Assembly: GCF_007904085.1 (NCBI RefSeq)
Contig: NZ_CP042326.1
Span: 992,001-1,056,000 of the forward strand
DNA: 64,000 nucleotides
Reading direction: 5' to 3'
Origin: Euhalothece natronophila Z-M001
GTDB lineage: Bacteria > Cyanobacteriota > Cyanobacteriia > Cyanobacteriales > Rubidibacteraceae
This document shows positions 51,958 to 61,084 of the stretch, one piece after another. Numbering within the stretch: position 1 is the stretch's first letter; each line of letters begins with the position of its first letter. The translations under genes were made by a program, and so were the position numbers. Below the pieces are notes generated by a model, which saw only the letters and a program-made list of their open reading frames with translations, made no database searches and was not told where the DNA came from.

Positions 51958-52992
51958 ATGCAATTAAAAGACGCTCGGAGTTTACCCCCTCAAGCTCAAC
52001 AAGCAATCCGTAAAAGGGCGGTCATGGCAGTGATTGAGAACAAACGTTCTCAAGGAGAAGTGGCCCAAGAGTTTGGAGTTACTCGTACAGCAGTTAATCA
52101 GTGGGTGCAACGTTACCGTCGTGGGGGTGAGACAGCTCTCAAAGCTTGTAAACAAGGTCGTCGTGAGCATCCTACCTTGGCGCGATCGCAGGTAACGACA
52201 ATTACTCGTCTCATTCGGGATTACAGCCCAGAACAACTACAACTGCCATTTACTCTCTGGACTCGACAAGCCGTATCTCAGCTCATTGAACAATGTTGGG
52301 GAATTACTCTTTCTCAAACGACGATTGGTCGTTATCTGCGTCGTTGGGGACTGTCTCCACAAAAGCCTGCCAAATGCGCTCGTGAGCAATGTCCTCACCA
52401 GCTTCAGCATTGGTTAACTCATGAATATCCAGCGATTCACAAGCGAGCACAGCAGGAAGGAGCTGAGATTCATTGGGGTGATGAAATGGGATTGCGTTCG
52501 GACCATCAAGCAGGGACTTGTTGGTCTGAGGTAGGGAAAACGCCAATTGTAGAAGGAACTGGGCAACGTTTCAGTTGCAACTTAATTTCCGCCCTGACCA
52601 ATCGAGGAACCCTACGCTTTCAAGTATTTCAAGGGGGATTTAATAGCGATGTCTTTTTGGAATTTTTACGCCGATTAATTCGCTCCAGGGAAAACAAAGT
52701 TTTTTTGATTGTAGATCGCCACCCAGTACATCGCTCCCGTAAAGTTCAACAATGGGTAGCTCAACATCAGGATGAATTGGAACTGTTTTATCTTCCCCCC
52801 TACAGCCCAGAACGAAATCCCGATGAATTTCTCAATCAGGACATTAAAAGCAATGCTATGAGACGACAAAGACCCCGTAATCGTAATGAACTCATGAAAA
52901 GGGTTCGCTCTTATTTATACAGTCTTCAGAAATGTCCCGAACGTATTAGTCGTTATTTTTGGGCTCAGCCAGTTCAATATGCTGGCCTTTAG
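51958..52992 (+). CDS. IS630-family transposase
   Basis: 344 residues. An N-terminal helix-turn-helix region ('QGEVAQEFGVTRTAVNQWVQ' and 'SQTTIGRYLRRWGLSPQKP') precedes a DDE catalytic core: 'IHWGDEMGLRSDHQAGT' (first Asp), 'FLIVDRHPVHRSRKV' (second Asp) and 'YSPERNPDEFLNQDIKSNAM' (Glu). The frame is continuous, without the programmed frameshift found in some relatives, so it should be functional. Confidence 0.93.
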   Translation: MQLKDARSLPPQAQQAIRKRAVMAVIENKRSQGEVAQEFGVTRTAVNQWVQRYRRGGETALKACKQGRREHPTLARSQVTTITRLIRDYSPEQLQLPFTLWTRQAVSQLIEQCWGITLSQTTIGRYLRRWGLSPQKPAKCAREQCPHQLQHWLTHEYPAIHKRAQQEGAEIHWGDEMGLRSDHQAGTCWSEVGKTPIVEGTGQRFSCNLISALTNRGTLRFQVFQGGFNSDVFLEFLRRLIRSRENKVFLIVDRHPVHRSRKVQQWVAQHQDELELFYLPPYSPERNPDEFLNQDIKSNAMRRQRPRNRNELMKRVRSYLYSLQKCPERISRYFWAQPVQYAGL

Positions 52993-52993
52993 G

Positions 52994-53019
52994 TGTTAAC
53001 TATTTCCTGCACGGATTAA
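52994..53019 (-). repeat. Right terminal inverted repeat of the IS630 element
   Basis: Complement of the left repeat at 51903-51928, followed by TA. Confidence 0.93.
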
Positions 53020-53100
53020 TAGTTATAGATTTTCAATCGCAGCTGATTTGATTGATTCAGTTGTGATATTCAACCAGAATAACTAAAAAACATATTAGCC

Positions 53101-53814
53101 ATGGATCAACCAACAATCGTTTCAGGAATGGTTTTCCCTTCTCCCCTAGCGGAACCGTGCCAACTGCAGATCATTGAGTTAAATGAGATTAGCGTTGCTG
53201 CTACATTATTAGTAAGTGCTTTTGGCAGTGAACCGGCTGCTGTTGCTCTATTTCCCAACCCTCGCCATCGCTATCATTACCAGATGATCACCGCAAAAAT
53301 TTTACTGAGTAGCATCATTCCTCATGGTAGTGTTTATGGTGTCACGTGCCATGGGGAACTGGCAGGAATTGCCGTTTGGCTACCACCATCAGTGAATTCG
53401 GGTTTCAAATGGAGAATGACTCGTTATCTGCTAGAGTTGGTGTTAGTGAGTTTGCAATTCCCCACAGCTTTGCCAAAAGCATTATGGACACAATGGCGCG
53501 ATCGCGCAGTTGTCAGAAAGGTGCTTCGGATTAAAAGAGAAATTGATACCATGACTAATGGTCAGCCTTATTGGTACTTAAAAGCACTTGCTACCAAAGC
53601 GGAGTTTCGTGGGCGCGGAATTGCCCATCACTTATTAAAGCAGATCTTAACCCATTGCGATCAAAAGCAATTAGAGGTGTGGCTAGATACCACGGAAGCG
53701 GTTAACGTTTCTTTTTATCAACGCTTGGGCTTTGAAACAGTTTACGAGACTGAAGCAGGTAAATTTTTACCGAGTTTTTGGCTAATGCGTCGCAACCCCC
53801 AACCGATTGCTTAA
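53101..53814 (+). CDS. GNAT-family N-acetyltransferase
   Basis: 237 residues. The acetyl-CoA motif is 'LATKAEFRGRGIAHHLLKQI' (residues about 162-181), followed by 'EVWLDTTEAVNVSFYQRLGF'. The long N-terminus with 'YGVTCHGELAGIAVWLPPS' is typical of one group of aminoglycoside- or small-molecule-type GNATs. Substrate unknown. It starts 80 bases after the IS630 right end, so the insertion may have separated it from its original promoter. Confidence 0.82.
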   Translation: MDQPTIVSGMVFPSPLAEPCQLQIIELNEISVAATLLVSAFGSEPAAVALFPNPRHRYHYQMITAKILLSSIIPHGSVYGVTCHGELAGIAVWLPPSVNSGFKWRMTRYLLELVLVSLQFPTALPKALWTQWRDRAVVRKVLRIKREIDTMTNGQPYWYLKALATKAEFRGRGIAHHLLKQILTHCDQKQLEVWLDTTEAVNVSFYQRLGFETVYETEAGKFLPSFWLMRRNPQPIA

Positions 53815-53879
53815 GGAAGCAATGTAACAGAAAACCCTGAGTTAATTACCCACAACCAATTTCTTCATGGGGTTCAATG

Positions 53880-53994
53880 AGGCGTATAAACTTCCGCTTC
53901 AAATGACCCCCCCCTAGCTTTGCACCACCACTAGCTTCTTCGGTTCGTGAGTGCGCTTTAGTTTCCTACAGGGGGGTTGGGGAAGATTGTCTAG
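53880..53994. repeat. C-run/G-run foldback, possible MITE remnant
   Basis: ACCCCCCCC at about 53904 and AGGGGGGTTGGGG at about 53971 pair across roughly 60 bases. It resembles the core of the MITE-like element at 4484-4633 but without clear terminal repeats. Nothing coding. Confidence 0.3.
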
Positions 53995-53999
53995 TAGCA

Positions 54000-56492
54000 C
54001 TACTTTATGGAAATGGTATTACGTTTCAGTAACATCGAATTCCCAATTACTGAGAGGGAACTAGCTGTCATGGCAATTACGCCAATAGCTGGGTGAAGAA
54101 GTCCGATCGCGGCAATGGGGATGGCTGCTAAGTTATAAATGGAAGCCCAGAACAGATTCTGAATAATTTTATTGAAGGTAGCCCGAGATAGCTGAATCGC
54201 TTCAACCACTTTAGAGAGTTCACCACTAACAAGGGTGACATCAGCGGCTTCAATAGCAACATCAGCACCAGCCCCAATCGCTATGCCCACATCGGCTTGT
54301 TTTAGGGCAGGGGCATCATTAATGCCATCACCCACCATGGCAACTTGACTGCCACGGGATTGAAAATGTCGGATTCCATCAATTTTCCCTTCTGGGAGGA
54401 CATTAGCTAACACGCGATCAATCCCAACTTGAGTCGCGATCGCGTTGGCTGTTCGTTCATTATCTCCCGTGATCATGACAGGTTCAATCCCTTCTTTCTT
54501 CAAGGCTTTAATTGCTTCAGTGGAGTCAGGTTTGAGGGTATCTGCTACGGCAACAATTCCCACTAAAAATTCCTCAATCCCCACTAACATTGCGGTTTTG
54601 CCTTGTTGTTCTAATTGTTCTAACTCGTTAACTACTTCCTGAGTATCAAATCCTAGTTCCTCAAACCAACGGTAACTCCCGACGCGAACCCATTGCTTGC
54701 CAATTGATCCCTGTACGCCACGGGCAGTTACTGATTCAAATTGTTCTATCTTGGGAATGTTAACAGCGCGATCGCGCGCTCCATCGACAACGGCTTGGGC
54801 AAGGGGATGAGCGGAACCTGCTTCTACACTGGCGGCAGAGCCTAACAGTTGTGCTTCCGAAAAATTCCGATTACAGAGAATTACATCAGTTAGCGTGGGT
54901 TCTCCTTTGGTAATTGTACCTGTTTTATCCAAAACGATAAATTTAATATTTTTTAGGGTTTGAATTGCACTACCATTACGAATGAGAATCCCTTGATTCG
55001 CTCCTAGCCCAGAACTAACCATCAATGCAGTGGGAGTTGCTAACCCTAAAGCACAAGGACAAGCAATCACCATCACGGCAATACTGGCAAGGATACCTAA
55101 AAGCCACCGATTTGCTTCAGGATCAACCCAAGGCAAAAACGTTTCGCCCCAGACTAAAATGGGAGTAAGTTGTTCAGGAAACAGCCACCAAGCGGCTAAA
55201 CTGATCAGGGCGATAACAAAGACAATGGGAACAAAATAGGTCGTAATTTGGTCTGCCAACTCCTGAATCGGGACTTGTGATCCTTGGGCTTCTTTGACTA
55301 ATCGAACCACTTGTGATAAAAAAGTATCACTTCCGACTTTGGTGGCACGGACTTCTAATAATCCTTCTTGATTAATCGTTGCGCCGATCGCGCGATCGCC
55401 AGCACTTTTTTCCACGGGCACTGATTCACCTGTGGCAATAGATTCATCCACATGACTATTACCCGCAATAATTTCGCCATCTGTTGGCACTTTTTCCCCA
55501 GGGCGCACAATCATCACATCCCCAACACGGAGAGATTGAATTTCGACTTCCATCTCTTGATCTTCTCGCCGAACCCGTGCCGTTTTTGCCCCCATGTTCA
55601 ACAATTTCCGAATTGCTTGTGAGGCTTGACCTTTAGCTAGTGCTTCCAAATAACGACCGAGCAAGTGAAACGTCATAATAGTCGAAGCCATCTCGATAAA
55701 GGAAGTCATGGGATAAATAAATCCCACAAGTCCAATGAAGTAGGGGGGAAGACTGCCCAAACTAATCAGGGCATCCATATTGGGAGTACGGTTAAGTATT
55801 GAGCGACGGGCTGAACGGTGGGTAGTACGCCCAGCAATAAAGATCACAGGAAAAGCTAAAATGGCAACAATTGCTAAATACACCTCATTGGGGAGTATTT
55901 CTAAAGGCATCTGAAACGCCATTAGTAACATAATGATGACAGTGGGTGGGATAGCAAGCCATAATCGTCTTTTTGCGGCTGCCAAATGCGCGGCTTCTAC
56001 ATCAGTAGTGGCGGTTTCATCGCTAGTTTCCCCTTGTTCGATAGGTTGTAGATCAGCAACTTCATAACCTGCCTTTTCCACTGTTTCACGCAAAGTTTCA
56101 GGGGATAAGTGAGTGTTATCAAAGGCGACGCGCACTTGATGATCACTGGCACGGGTTTCCACTTGTTTCACTCCCTGCAATCGTTCCAGAGAATCTCTAA
56201 CAATGCCAGCACAATGATTACTTCCCATGCCAGGTACAATTAAGATCAGGCTAGGTTGATGGGAGTTCAGAGCTGCTACCTCATATCCCGCTTTTTCCAC
56301 TGCATCACGTAAGTTTTCAGGAGAAAGCTGACTGGCATCAAATTCGATCTCCACTCGATGATCGCTAGGGCGTGTTTCTACTTTTTGGACTCCACTCAAT
56401 CGCTTTAGAGAATCACTGACAATGCCAGCACAGTGATTACTTCCCATACCAGGAACGATTAAGGTAGCACTTTGGTGGGTTGATTGTGACAT
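54000..56492 (-). CDS. Heavy-metal P-type ATPase (copper type) with two N-terminal metal-binding domains
   Basis: 830 residues. Two near-identical heavy-metal-associated domains lie at residues about 8-75 and 80-145, each with '[13 protein letters not shown]' where the usual GMxCxxC is expected, so the first Cys is missing and the second is kept. The ATPase part is complete: '[20 protein letters not shown]' (CPC metal site in the membrane), phosphorylation site '[18 protein letters not shown]', '[20 protein letters not shown]' and hinge '[20 protein letters not shown]'. It exports or distributes Cu(I). Eight membrane helices expected. The DUF305 gene with a MerR-type promoter lies upstream on the same strand. 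Confidence 0.88.
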   Translation of the reverse strand: MSQSTHQSATLIVPGMGSNHCAGIVSDSLKRLSGVQKVETRPSDHRVEIEFDASQLSPENLRDAVEKAGYEVAALNSHQPSLILIVPGMGSNHCAGIVRDSLERLQGVKQVETRASDHQVRVAFDNTHLSPETLRETVEKAGYEVADLQPIEQGETSDETATTDVEAAHLAAAKRRLWLAIPPTVIIMLLMAFQMPLEILPNEVYLAIVAILAFPVIFIAGRTTHRSARRSILNRTPNMDALISLGSLPPYFIGLVGFIYPMTSFIEMASTIMTFHLLGRYLEALAKGQASQAIRKLLNMGAKTARVRREDQEMEVEIQSLRVGDVMIVRPGEKVPTDGEIIAGNSHVDESIATGESVPVEKSAGDRAIGATINQEGLLEVRATKVGSDTFLSQVVRLVKEAQGSQVPIQELADQITTYFVPIVFVIALISLAAWWLFPEQLTPILVWGETFLPWVDPEANRWLLGILASIAVMVIACPCALGLATPTALMVSSGLGANQGILIRNGSAIQTLKNIKFIVLDKTGTITKGEPTLTDVILCNRNFSEAQLLGSAASVEAGSAHPLAQAVVDGARDRAVNIPKIEQFESVTARGVQGSIGKQWVRVGSYRWFEELGFDTQEVVNELEQLEQQGKTAMLVGIEEFLVGIVAVADTLKPDSTEAIKALKKEGIEPVMITGDNERTANAIATQVGIDRVLANVLPEGKIDGIRHFQSRGSQVAMVGDGINDAPALKQADVGIAIGAGADVAIEAADVTLVSGELSKVVEAIQLSRATFNKIIQNLFWASIYNLAAIPIAAIGLLHPAIGVIAMTASSLSVIGNSMLLKRNTISIK

Positions 56493-56522
56493 AATGATAT
56501 TAACTCCTATCGGATCAAGTGT

Positions 56523-56613
56523 TTATTCCACATTGAGAAAGGTTGCCATGCCAGCCTCAAGGTGTTCTGGGATATAATGATTCCCAATAATAACCCGAGC
56601 CGTTTCATCATTA
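56523..56613 (-). pseudogene. Remnant of a multicopper-oxidase-like C-terminus
   Basis: On the minus strand, an open stretch with no normal start reads 'ARVIIGNHYIPEHLEAGMAT' and then FLNVE before a stop. 'HIxEHLEAGM' is the type-1/type-3 copper end of multicopper oxidases or cupredoxins (normally C-H-I-x-x-H-x-x-x-G-M), here with NH in place of CH. Too short to be a gene; it lies between two copper genes, fitting a lost copper oxidase. Confidence 0.4.
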
Positions 56614-56656
56614 ATCTCCTAAATAACACTTATTCAATGAGTTAAATCTTCACGAA

Positions 56657-57397
56657 TTAGTGATGATCACCATTGCCATTGTCATGTCTTTGCTGGTGCA
56701 TTTGTTCTCTCATGACCTCGTGAGAATCCACATCAAACCAGTCTTGTAACCAGCTTTGCATTTGATGAATTTCGTCTCTTTGCGCTTGGGCAATGTCTTG
56801 AGCCAGTTCTCCCACTGGTTCGTTTTCCACTAATTCCTGTTGCAATAACATCCGCGACTGCATGACTGCTCCCATATGATGGATAATCATGTCTTCTAAA
56901 AATACCTGATCTAATTCATCCCCTTCTAGATCAGATAAGTCTCGCATCATGGGTTCATACTCAGTTGCGCGATCGCGCTCAGGATGCCATTGCTCTAACC
57001 AACTCTCAATTTGCTCAATTTCTGCCGTTTGTGTTTCAATAATTTCCTCGGCAAAGGCTTGCATTTCAGGGCGTTCTGTCCGATCACGTAAAATTTTAGC
57101 GGCTTCAATGGCTTCCTCATGATGGGGAATCATGTGAACTAAATAGTCCAATTCACTTTCAACATCGGCATGATCGCCCATATCATGATCCTCACGATTG
57201 CCATGATGGGGGGAATGTTGATCGCCCATATTATGGTCTTCATGATTACCATGATGGGGAGAATGTTGGTGAGCTTTTTCTGCAAAGGATTCAGCTCCAG
57301 TACGGTTGGCTAGGGCAGCTCCGCTAATCACTAAGGTGGCACTGGCAACTGCAATTGTTGTCACCCGAGCAATATCCTTCCAATGATTCGTTTTCAT
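56657..57397 (-). CDS. DUF305-family (CopM-like) periplasmic metal-binding protein
   Basis: 246 residues. The signal peptide (ARVTTIAVASATLVISGAAL) is followed by two copies of a His/Asp-rich 16-residue unit (QHSPHHGNHEDHNMGD and QHSPHHGNREDHDMGD). Then two DUF305 four-helix-type halves follow: 'DYLVHMIPHHEEAIEAAKIL' and 'FLEDMIIHHMGAVMQSRMLL', each with a conserved M-I-P/I-H-H. This resembles CopM of Synechocystis, a periplasmic copper-binding protein. The C-terminus is also His-rich. It has a MerR-type promoter and precedes the P-type ATPase. Confidence 0.88.
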   Translation of the reverse strand: MKTNHWKDIARVTTIAVASATLVISGAALANRTGAESFAEKAHQHSPHHGNHEDHNMGDQHSPHHGNREDHDMGDHADVESELDYLVHMIPHHEEAIEAAKILRDRTERPEMQAFAEEIIETQTAEIEQIESWLEQWHPERDRATEYEPMMRDLSDLEGDELDQVFLEDMIIHHMGAVMQSRMLLQQELVENEPVGELAQDIAQAQRDEIHQMQSWLQDWFDVDSHEVMREQMHQQRHDNGNGDHH

Positions 57398-57427
57398 TTC
57401 TCCACCTCTTCTTCTCGATTTACCCTT

Positions 57428-57459
57428 ATTCTAAAGTCTCCACTCGACTGGAGAGTCAA
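57428..57459 (-). promoter_or_regulatory. MerR-family-type promoter/operator upstream of the DUF305 gene
   Basis: On the minus strand: -35 TTGACT (57454-57459), a 20-base spacer, then -10 TAGAAT (57428-57433). The spacer carries the dyad CTCCA-gtcgag-TGGAG (57438-57453). An elongated 19-20 bp spacer with such a dyad is the mark of MerR-class metal-activated promoters. It fires toward the ATG at 57397 with a short leader. No merR gene lies in this window. Confidence 0.72.
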
Positions 57460-57680
57460 CCCCCAAATCAATTATCATGGTCAGTAACTTTTTAGTGATT
57501 AAAGCGCCGAAAAGGATAAATCAAAGATAAACGCCTCGTAAAATGCCGTTATATCTTAAAATTTAATTAAAATTTTGCCAAAAATAAGTGTTATTTCTTA
57601 ACAAGACTGGGCTAAATATTGATTTTTGTGTTATTTAGAAGAGAATTATATGAATTAAGCTGTCTCTCTCTTCAATCAAT

Positions 57681-59303
57681 ATGCGTACACTACTAATTTA
57701 TCCCCGTTTTCCACAAAGTTTTTGGTCATTTGAAAAAACCCTACAACTAATTGGGCGTAAAGCTATGTTACCGCCACTGGGGTTAGTAACTGTTGCTGCT
57801 ATTTTACCTCAAAACTGGGAGTTTCGACTCGTTGATCGTAATGTCACTGACTTAACAGAAGCTGACTGGAATTGGGCAAAATTAGTCATTCTATCTGGTA
57901 TGATTGTTCATCGTGACGATCTATGTAGTCTAATCCAAGAAGCAAAACGAAGAAATAAAAAAGTTGCTGTTGGTGGCCCTTATCCAACCTCTTTTCCTCA
58001 TGAATTGGAAGAAGCGGGAGCAGATTATTTGATTCTAGATGAAGGAGAAATTACTCTCCCCATGTTTGTAGAGGCACTTGCAGAAGGAAAAGAGACAGGG
58101 ACATTTCGCGCCACTGAAAAACCTGATATTACCCAAACCCCAATTCCTCGCTTTGATTTATTACAATTAGAAGCCTACTCAGAAATGGCAATTCAATTCT
58201 CTCGGGGTTGCCCCTTTCAATGTGAATTTTGCGATATTATTGTCCTCTACGGGCGAAAACCGCGAACTAAATCTCCTCAACAATTAATCGCAGAATTAGA
58301 GCGACTTTATGAATTAGGGTGGGAACGTAGTATTTTTATGGTCGATGATAATTTCATCGGTAATAAACGTAACGTTAAGAAATTACTGCGAGAACTTGCC
58401 CCTTGGATGGAAGAGAGAGCTTATCCTTTTTCCTTCTCCACAGAAGCCTCAGTTGATTTAGCCAATGATGAAGAGTTAATGGATTTAATGACCGATTGTA
58501 ATTTTAATGCGGTCTTTTTGGGAATTGAAACCCCTGATGAATCTAGTCTTACTGTAACTAAAAAGTATCAAAACACCCGTGATCCCCTTGCTGAGTCAGT
58601 AGAAAAAATTACACGCTCTGGGCTGCGTGTGATGGCTGGCTTTATCATTGGCTTTGATGGTGAAAAAACAGGAGCTGGTCAACGTATTGTTGACTTTGTT
58701 GAAAAAACGAGTATCCCCACTGCCATTTTTAGTATGCTACAAGCCCTTCCTGATACAGGGCTATGGCACCGTTTAGAACAAGAGGGAAGATTACGAGGGG
58801 ATGCCAATATTAATCAGACAACGTTGATGAACTTTGTCCCAACTCGTCCCTTAGAAGAAATTACCCGTGAATATATTGATGGATTTTGGCAACTGTATGA
58901 TGCTCAAAAATTTTTAGATCGTACCTATCGCCATTATCGTCTTTTAGGAACTGCTCCCTGTCATCGCAAGCGACGAGAAAAAGCTAAACAAGCAAGCAAG
59001 CCTAAAACTAAAGCAAGAAAATCGATTGATTGGCAACAAATTAAGGCTTTAGCGGTTATTTGCTGGCGACAGGGAATTGTCCGTAAAACTAGTTTTACTT
59101 TCTGGTGGTATCTTTGGCAAATGTTTTTACATAACCGCAGTGGAATTCCCAGTTATTTAGGTGTTTGTGCCCAAGCAGAGCATTTTATTGAATATCGGCA
59201 ACTGGTTAAAGAGAGAATTGAATCACAATTAGAAGCCTACCTTAGTTTGCAAGCAGAACAAACTGATGAAAAGATTACAAAAGCCTTTACGCTCTCCCAG
59301 TAA
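57681..59303 (+). CDS. B12-binding-domain radical SAM protein
   Basis: 540 residues. An N-terminal cobalamin-binding-like domain (LLIYPRFPQSFWSFEKTLQL; GADYLILDEGEITLPMF) precedes a radical SAM core with 'FSRGCPFQCEFCDIIVLYGR' (CxxxCxxC), 'SIFMVDDNFIGNKRNVKKLL' and 'AVFLGIETPDESSL'. The C-terminus resembles DUF4070. Relatives include hopanoid-modifying and other B12-dependent radical methylases or epimerases; the substrate is not readable. The true start at ATG 57681 follows a 280-base gap after the copper operon. Confidence 0.85.
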   Translation: MRTLLIYPRFPQSFWSFEKTLQLIGRKAMLPPLGLVTVAAILPQNWEFRLVDRNVTDLTEADWNWAKLVILSGMIVHRDDLCSLIQEAKRRNKKVAVGGPYPTSFPHELEEAGADYLILDEGEITLPMFVEALAEGKETGTFRATEKPDITQTPIPRFDLLQLEAYSEMAIQFSRGCPFQCEFCDIIVLYGRKPRTKSPQQLIAELERLYELGWERSIFMVDDNFIGNKRNVKKLLRELAPWMEERAYPFSFSTEASVDLANDEELMDLMTDCNFNAVFLGIETPDESSLTVTKKYQNTRDPLAESVEKITRSGLRVMAGFIIGFDGEKTGAGQRIVDFVEKTSIPTAIFSMLQALPDTGLWHRLEQEGRLRGDANINQTTLMNFVPTRPLEEITREYIDGFWQLYDAQKFLDRTYRHYRLLGTAPCHRKRREKAKQASKPKTKARKSIDWQQIKALAVICWRQGIVRKTSFTFWWYLWQMFLHNRSGIPSYLGVCAQAEHFIEYRQLVKERIESQLEAYLSLQAEQTDEKITKAFTLSQ

Positions 59304-59346
59304 ATCACAGATTATATCGGGAAGTTTTTGCTTCTAACTTTTTTGA

Positions 59347-59991
59347 TTAAAACTCGATTTGGCTATGATGGATTTGGCCCATTGCACCACAAACATCCGT
59401 TCGATACCAGCCGTCATTGGTAGAAGGATAAATAGTAAGACTGGTTTCCTTGTTTACTGAACAAATAATGCGACCATTGGGGATTACTCGCACGTTAGAA
59501 GTAGCAGCAACGACTCTGGCATTACTGGTGATAGGAAAAGGGTAGTTAATGATTTCCGAATAATCATTATCAACAGTACAAGAGCCTAAGTTTGTAATAT
59601 TCCATTGCAAATCACCTCGATTGTTGGCTCCTATTATTACAGTTAATCCTTGCTTGCAATAAGTTTGATAAACCTGAAAGGAACTGGTTAGAGGAGCTCT
59701 TGGAATACAGTGGTGATTTTTAAAGTCATTAAAACGAATATTTCGCCAAGAAGCTGATCCAGAACCGATTCTAGATGAACGTAAATTACGGTTCCCCAAA
59801 CAAACACTATCTAAATTAGGAACAACAGTTTTTTCTAAATTAGAATACCAATTCTCTGCATAGCTAGGAGTAGCAAAAGTCAGGCTTCCTGCAATTCCTA
59901 ATGTTAAGCCAATTACTTTCCAAGCATTTCCAATCCCTTGATGAGTATCCACCGCATAATCCCCAACTAGAAAAATTAATAAAGATAGCAA
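59347..59991 (-). CDS. Secreted protein with C-terminal SH3-like domain, paralog 1
   Basis: 214 residues. Hydrophobic signal segment (VIGLTLGIAGSLTFATPSYA) at residues about 27-46, then a Cys-rich middle domain and a C-terminal SH3b-type segment (SNVRVIPNGRIICSVNKETS then 'WYRTDVCGAMGQIHHSQIEF'). Homologous to the protein encoded at 60395-61084 across its length, with shared 'LQW.ITNLGSC', 'RIICSV' and the same C-terminus. It is probably extracytoplasmic. No function known. It lies downstream of the degenerate intron. Confidence 0.7.
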   Translation of the reverse strand: MLSLLIFLVGDYAVDTHQGIGNAWKVIGLTLGIAGSLTFATPSYAENWYSNLEKTVVPNLDSVCLGNRNLRSSRIGSGSASWRNIRFNDFKNHHCIPRAPLTSSFQVYQTYCKQGLTVIIGANNRGDLQWNITNLGSCTVDNDYSEIINYPFPITSNARVVAATSNVRVIPNGRIICSVNKETSLTIYPSTNDGWYRTDVCGAMGQIHHSQIEF

Positions 59992-60087
59992 TTTAAAATC
60001 AATTGTAAAGTCCTAGTTTAATCTGCTTTTTTTTGAAATCCCGAGACACTTCGGCTATTGTTTATAAATGAAACGGTATTGCTGCCG

Positions 60088-60321
60088 GGTAGGTCAGAGA
60101 CCTTGATCTTAGTATAACATCTTGGTCTCTTTCCTCCCTCAAAACCATACGTGCGACTTTCACCGCATACAGCAGGGGGCAAACACAGACTAGACATCGA
60201 CCCTCTCTCATATTCACGTGCCATTTAACGCTTTCCCACTAGTCTTCACAGTAGCTGGTTCACCCGTACCTAAGTTAGCTCCTCTTTCGATTGTGGCAAA
60301 TAATGCGACTTCGTGTCGCAC
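60088..60321 (-). mobile_element. Degenerate ORF-less group II intron
   Basis: On the minus strand the stretch starts with GTGCGACACG at 60321, the group II 5' pattern. A domain V-like hairpin (TGTATGCGGTGAAAGTCGCA then CGTATGG) lies at about 60142-60175. A domain VI-like hairpin follows, with AGAGACC pairing with GGTCTCT. Only about 234 bases separate the ends and there is no reverse transcriptase, so it is a deletion remnant. The short reading frames over it are not genes. Confidence 0.55.
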
Positions 60322-60394
60322 GAACTCACTATGATTTCGGGTTCAAACGATTATCATTATCATATTCATAGAAGTAACCTGAGCCCCATGCTAA

Positions 60395-61084
60395 TTAAAA
60401 CTCAATTTGACTATGATGGATATAGCCCATGGGACCACAAACATCCGTTTGATACCAACCATTACTAGGAGAACCGTAAAGATCAATCATCGTTACCTGT
60501 CTCACCGAACAAATAATGCGACCATTGGGCGTTTCTCGGACATTAGAGGGAGGATCAAAGACTCTTGCAACCCCTTGAGAAGAAGTAGGCGATTGTCCAT
60601 TACCACTTGTAGCAACGGGATAAGTTGTAATTTCCCAATTAGCATTCCCAACGGAACATGAGCCTAAATTGGTAATCTGCCATTGCAAATGAGCGCGATC
60701 ATTCCCTTGCCAAGTGACAGTTAACCGACCTTGGCAATGATTTTGATTTTGATAAACATTAAAGAAACCAGTTAAAGTATCTCCGGGAACGCAACCCTGA
60801 TTTTTGATGTTATTAAATCTAGCATCCCCAGAATAAGGGCCACCTCCGAAAACGGTTCTTACCGAAGGTAAATAACTGTTTCCCCAGCAAATACTATTCA
60901 AGTTAGGAATAACAGTTTTTCCTGAGTTAGAACGCCAAGTCGCTGCAGAACTAGCAGTAGCAAAAGTCACGCTTCCTACAATCCCTAAAGTTAAGCAAAG
61001 TGCTTTCCAAGCCTTCCTACCCCCTTTATCAGCATCCATAGCACTATCTCCAATTAAAAAATTTAGAAAATCTGAGGGTCTCAC
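60395..61084 (-). CDS. Secreted protein with C-terminal SH3-like domain, paralog 2
   Basis: 229 residues, homologous to the protein at 59347-59991. The signal segment is 'LCLTLGIVGSVTFATASSAA' (residues about 30-49). The middle domain has four Cys and 'LQWQITNLGSCSVGNANWEI'. The C-terminal SH3-like part is 'SNVRETPNGRIICSVRQVTM' and 'GWYQTDVCGPMGYIHHSQIEF'-type. An insertion of Ser/Gly (GQSPTSSQG) distinguishes it from paralog 1. It looks like tandem duplication with the degenerate intron between the copies. Function unknown. Confidence 0.7.
   Translation of the reverse strand: MRPSDFLNFLIGDSAMDADKGGRKAWKALCLTLGIVGSVTFATASSAATWRSNSGKTVIPNLNSICWGNSYLPSVRTVFGGGPYSGDARFNNIKNQGCVPGDTLTGFFNVYQNQNHCQGRLTVTWQGNDRAHLQWQITNLGSCSVGNANWEITTYPVATSGNGQSPTSSQGVARVFDPPSNVRETPNGRIICSVRQVTMIDLYGSPSNGWYQTDVCGPMGYIHHSQIEF

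Larger units (their letters stand above)
51903..53019 (+). mobile_element. IS630-family insertion sequence (complete, 1117 bp)
   Basis: Bounded by 26-bp terminal inverted repeats, TTAATCCGTGC-GCT-AAATAG.. on the left and TTAATCCGTGC-AGG-AAATAG.. on the right (23 of 26 identical), each preceded on the outside by TA, the IS630 target dinucleotide. It carries a single intact transposase gene. Flanking TA pairs (51901-51902 and 53020-53021) are the expected target duplication. Confidence 0.93.

Noticed and set aside
60018-60224. A 68-residue minus-strand open frame
   Set aside because: It covers the degenerate intron hairpins; sequence is explained by RNA structure rather than coding.
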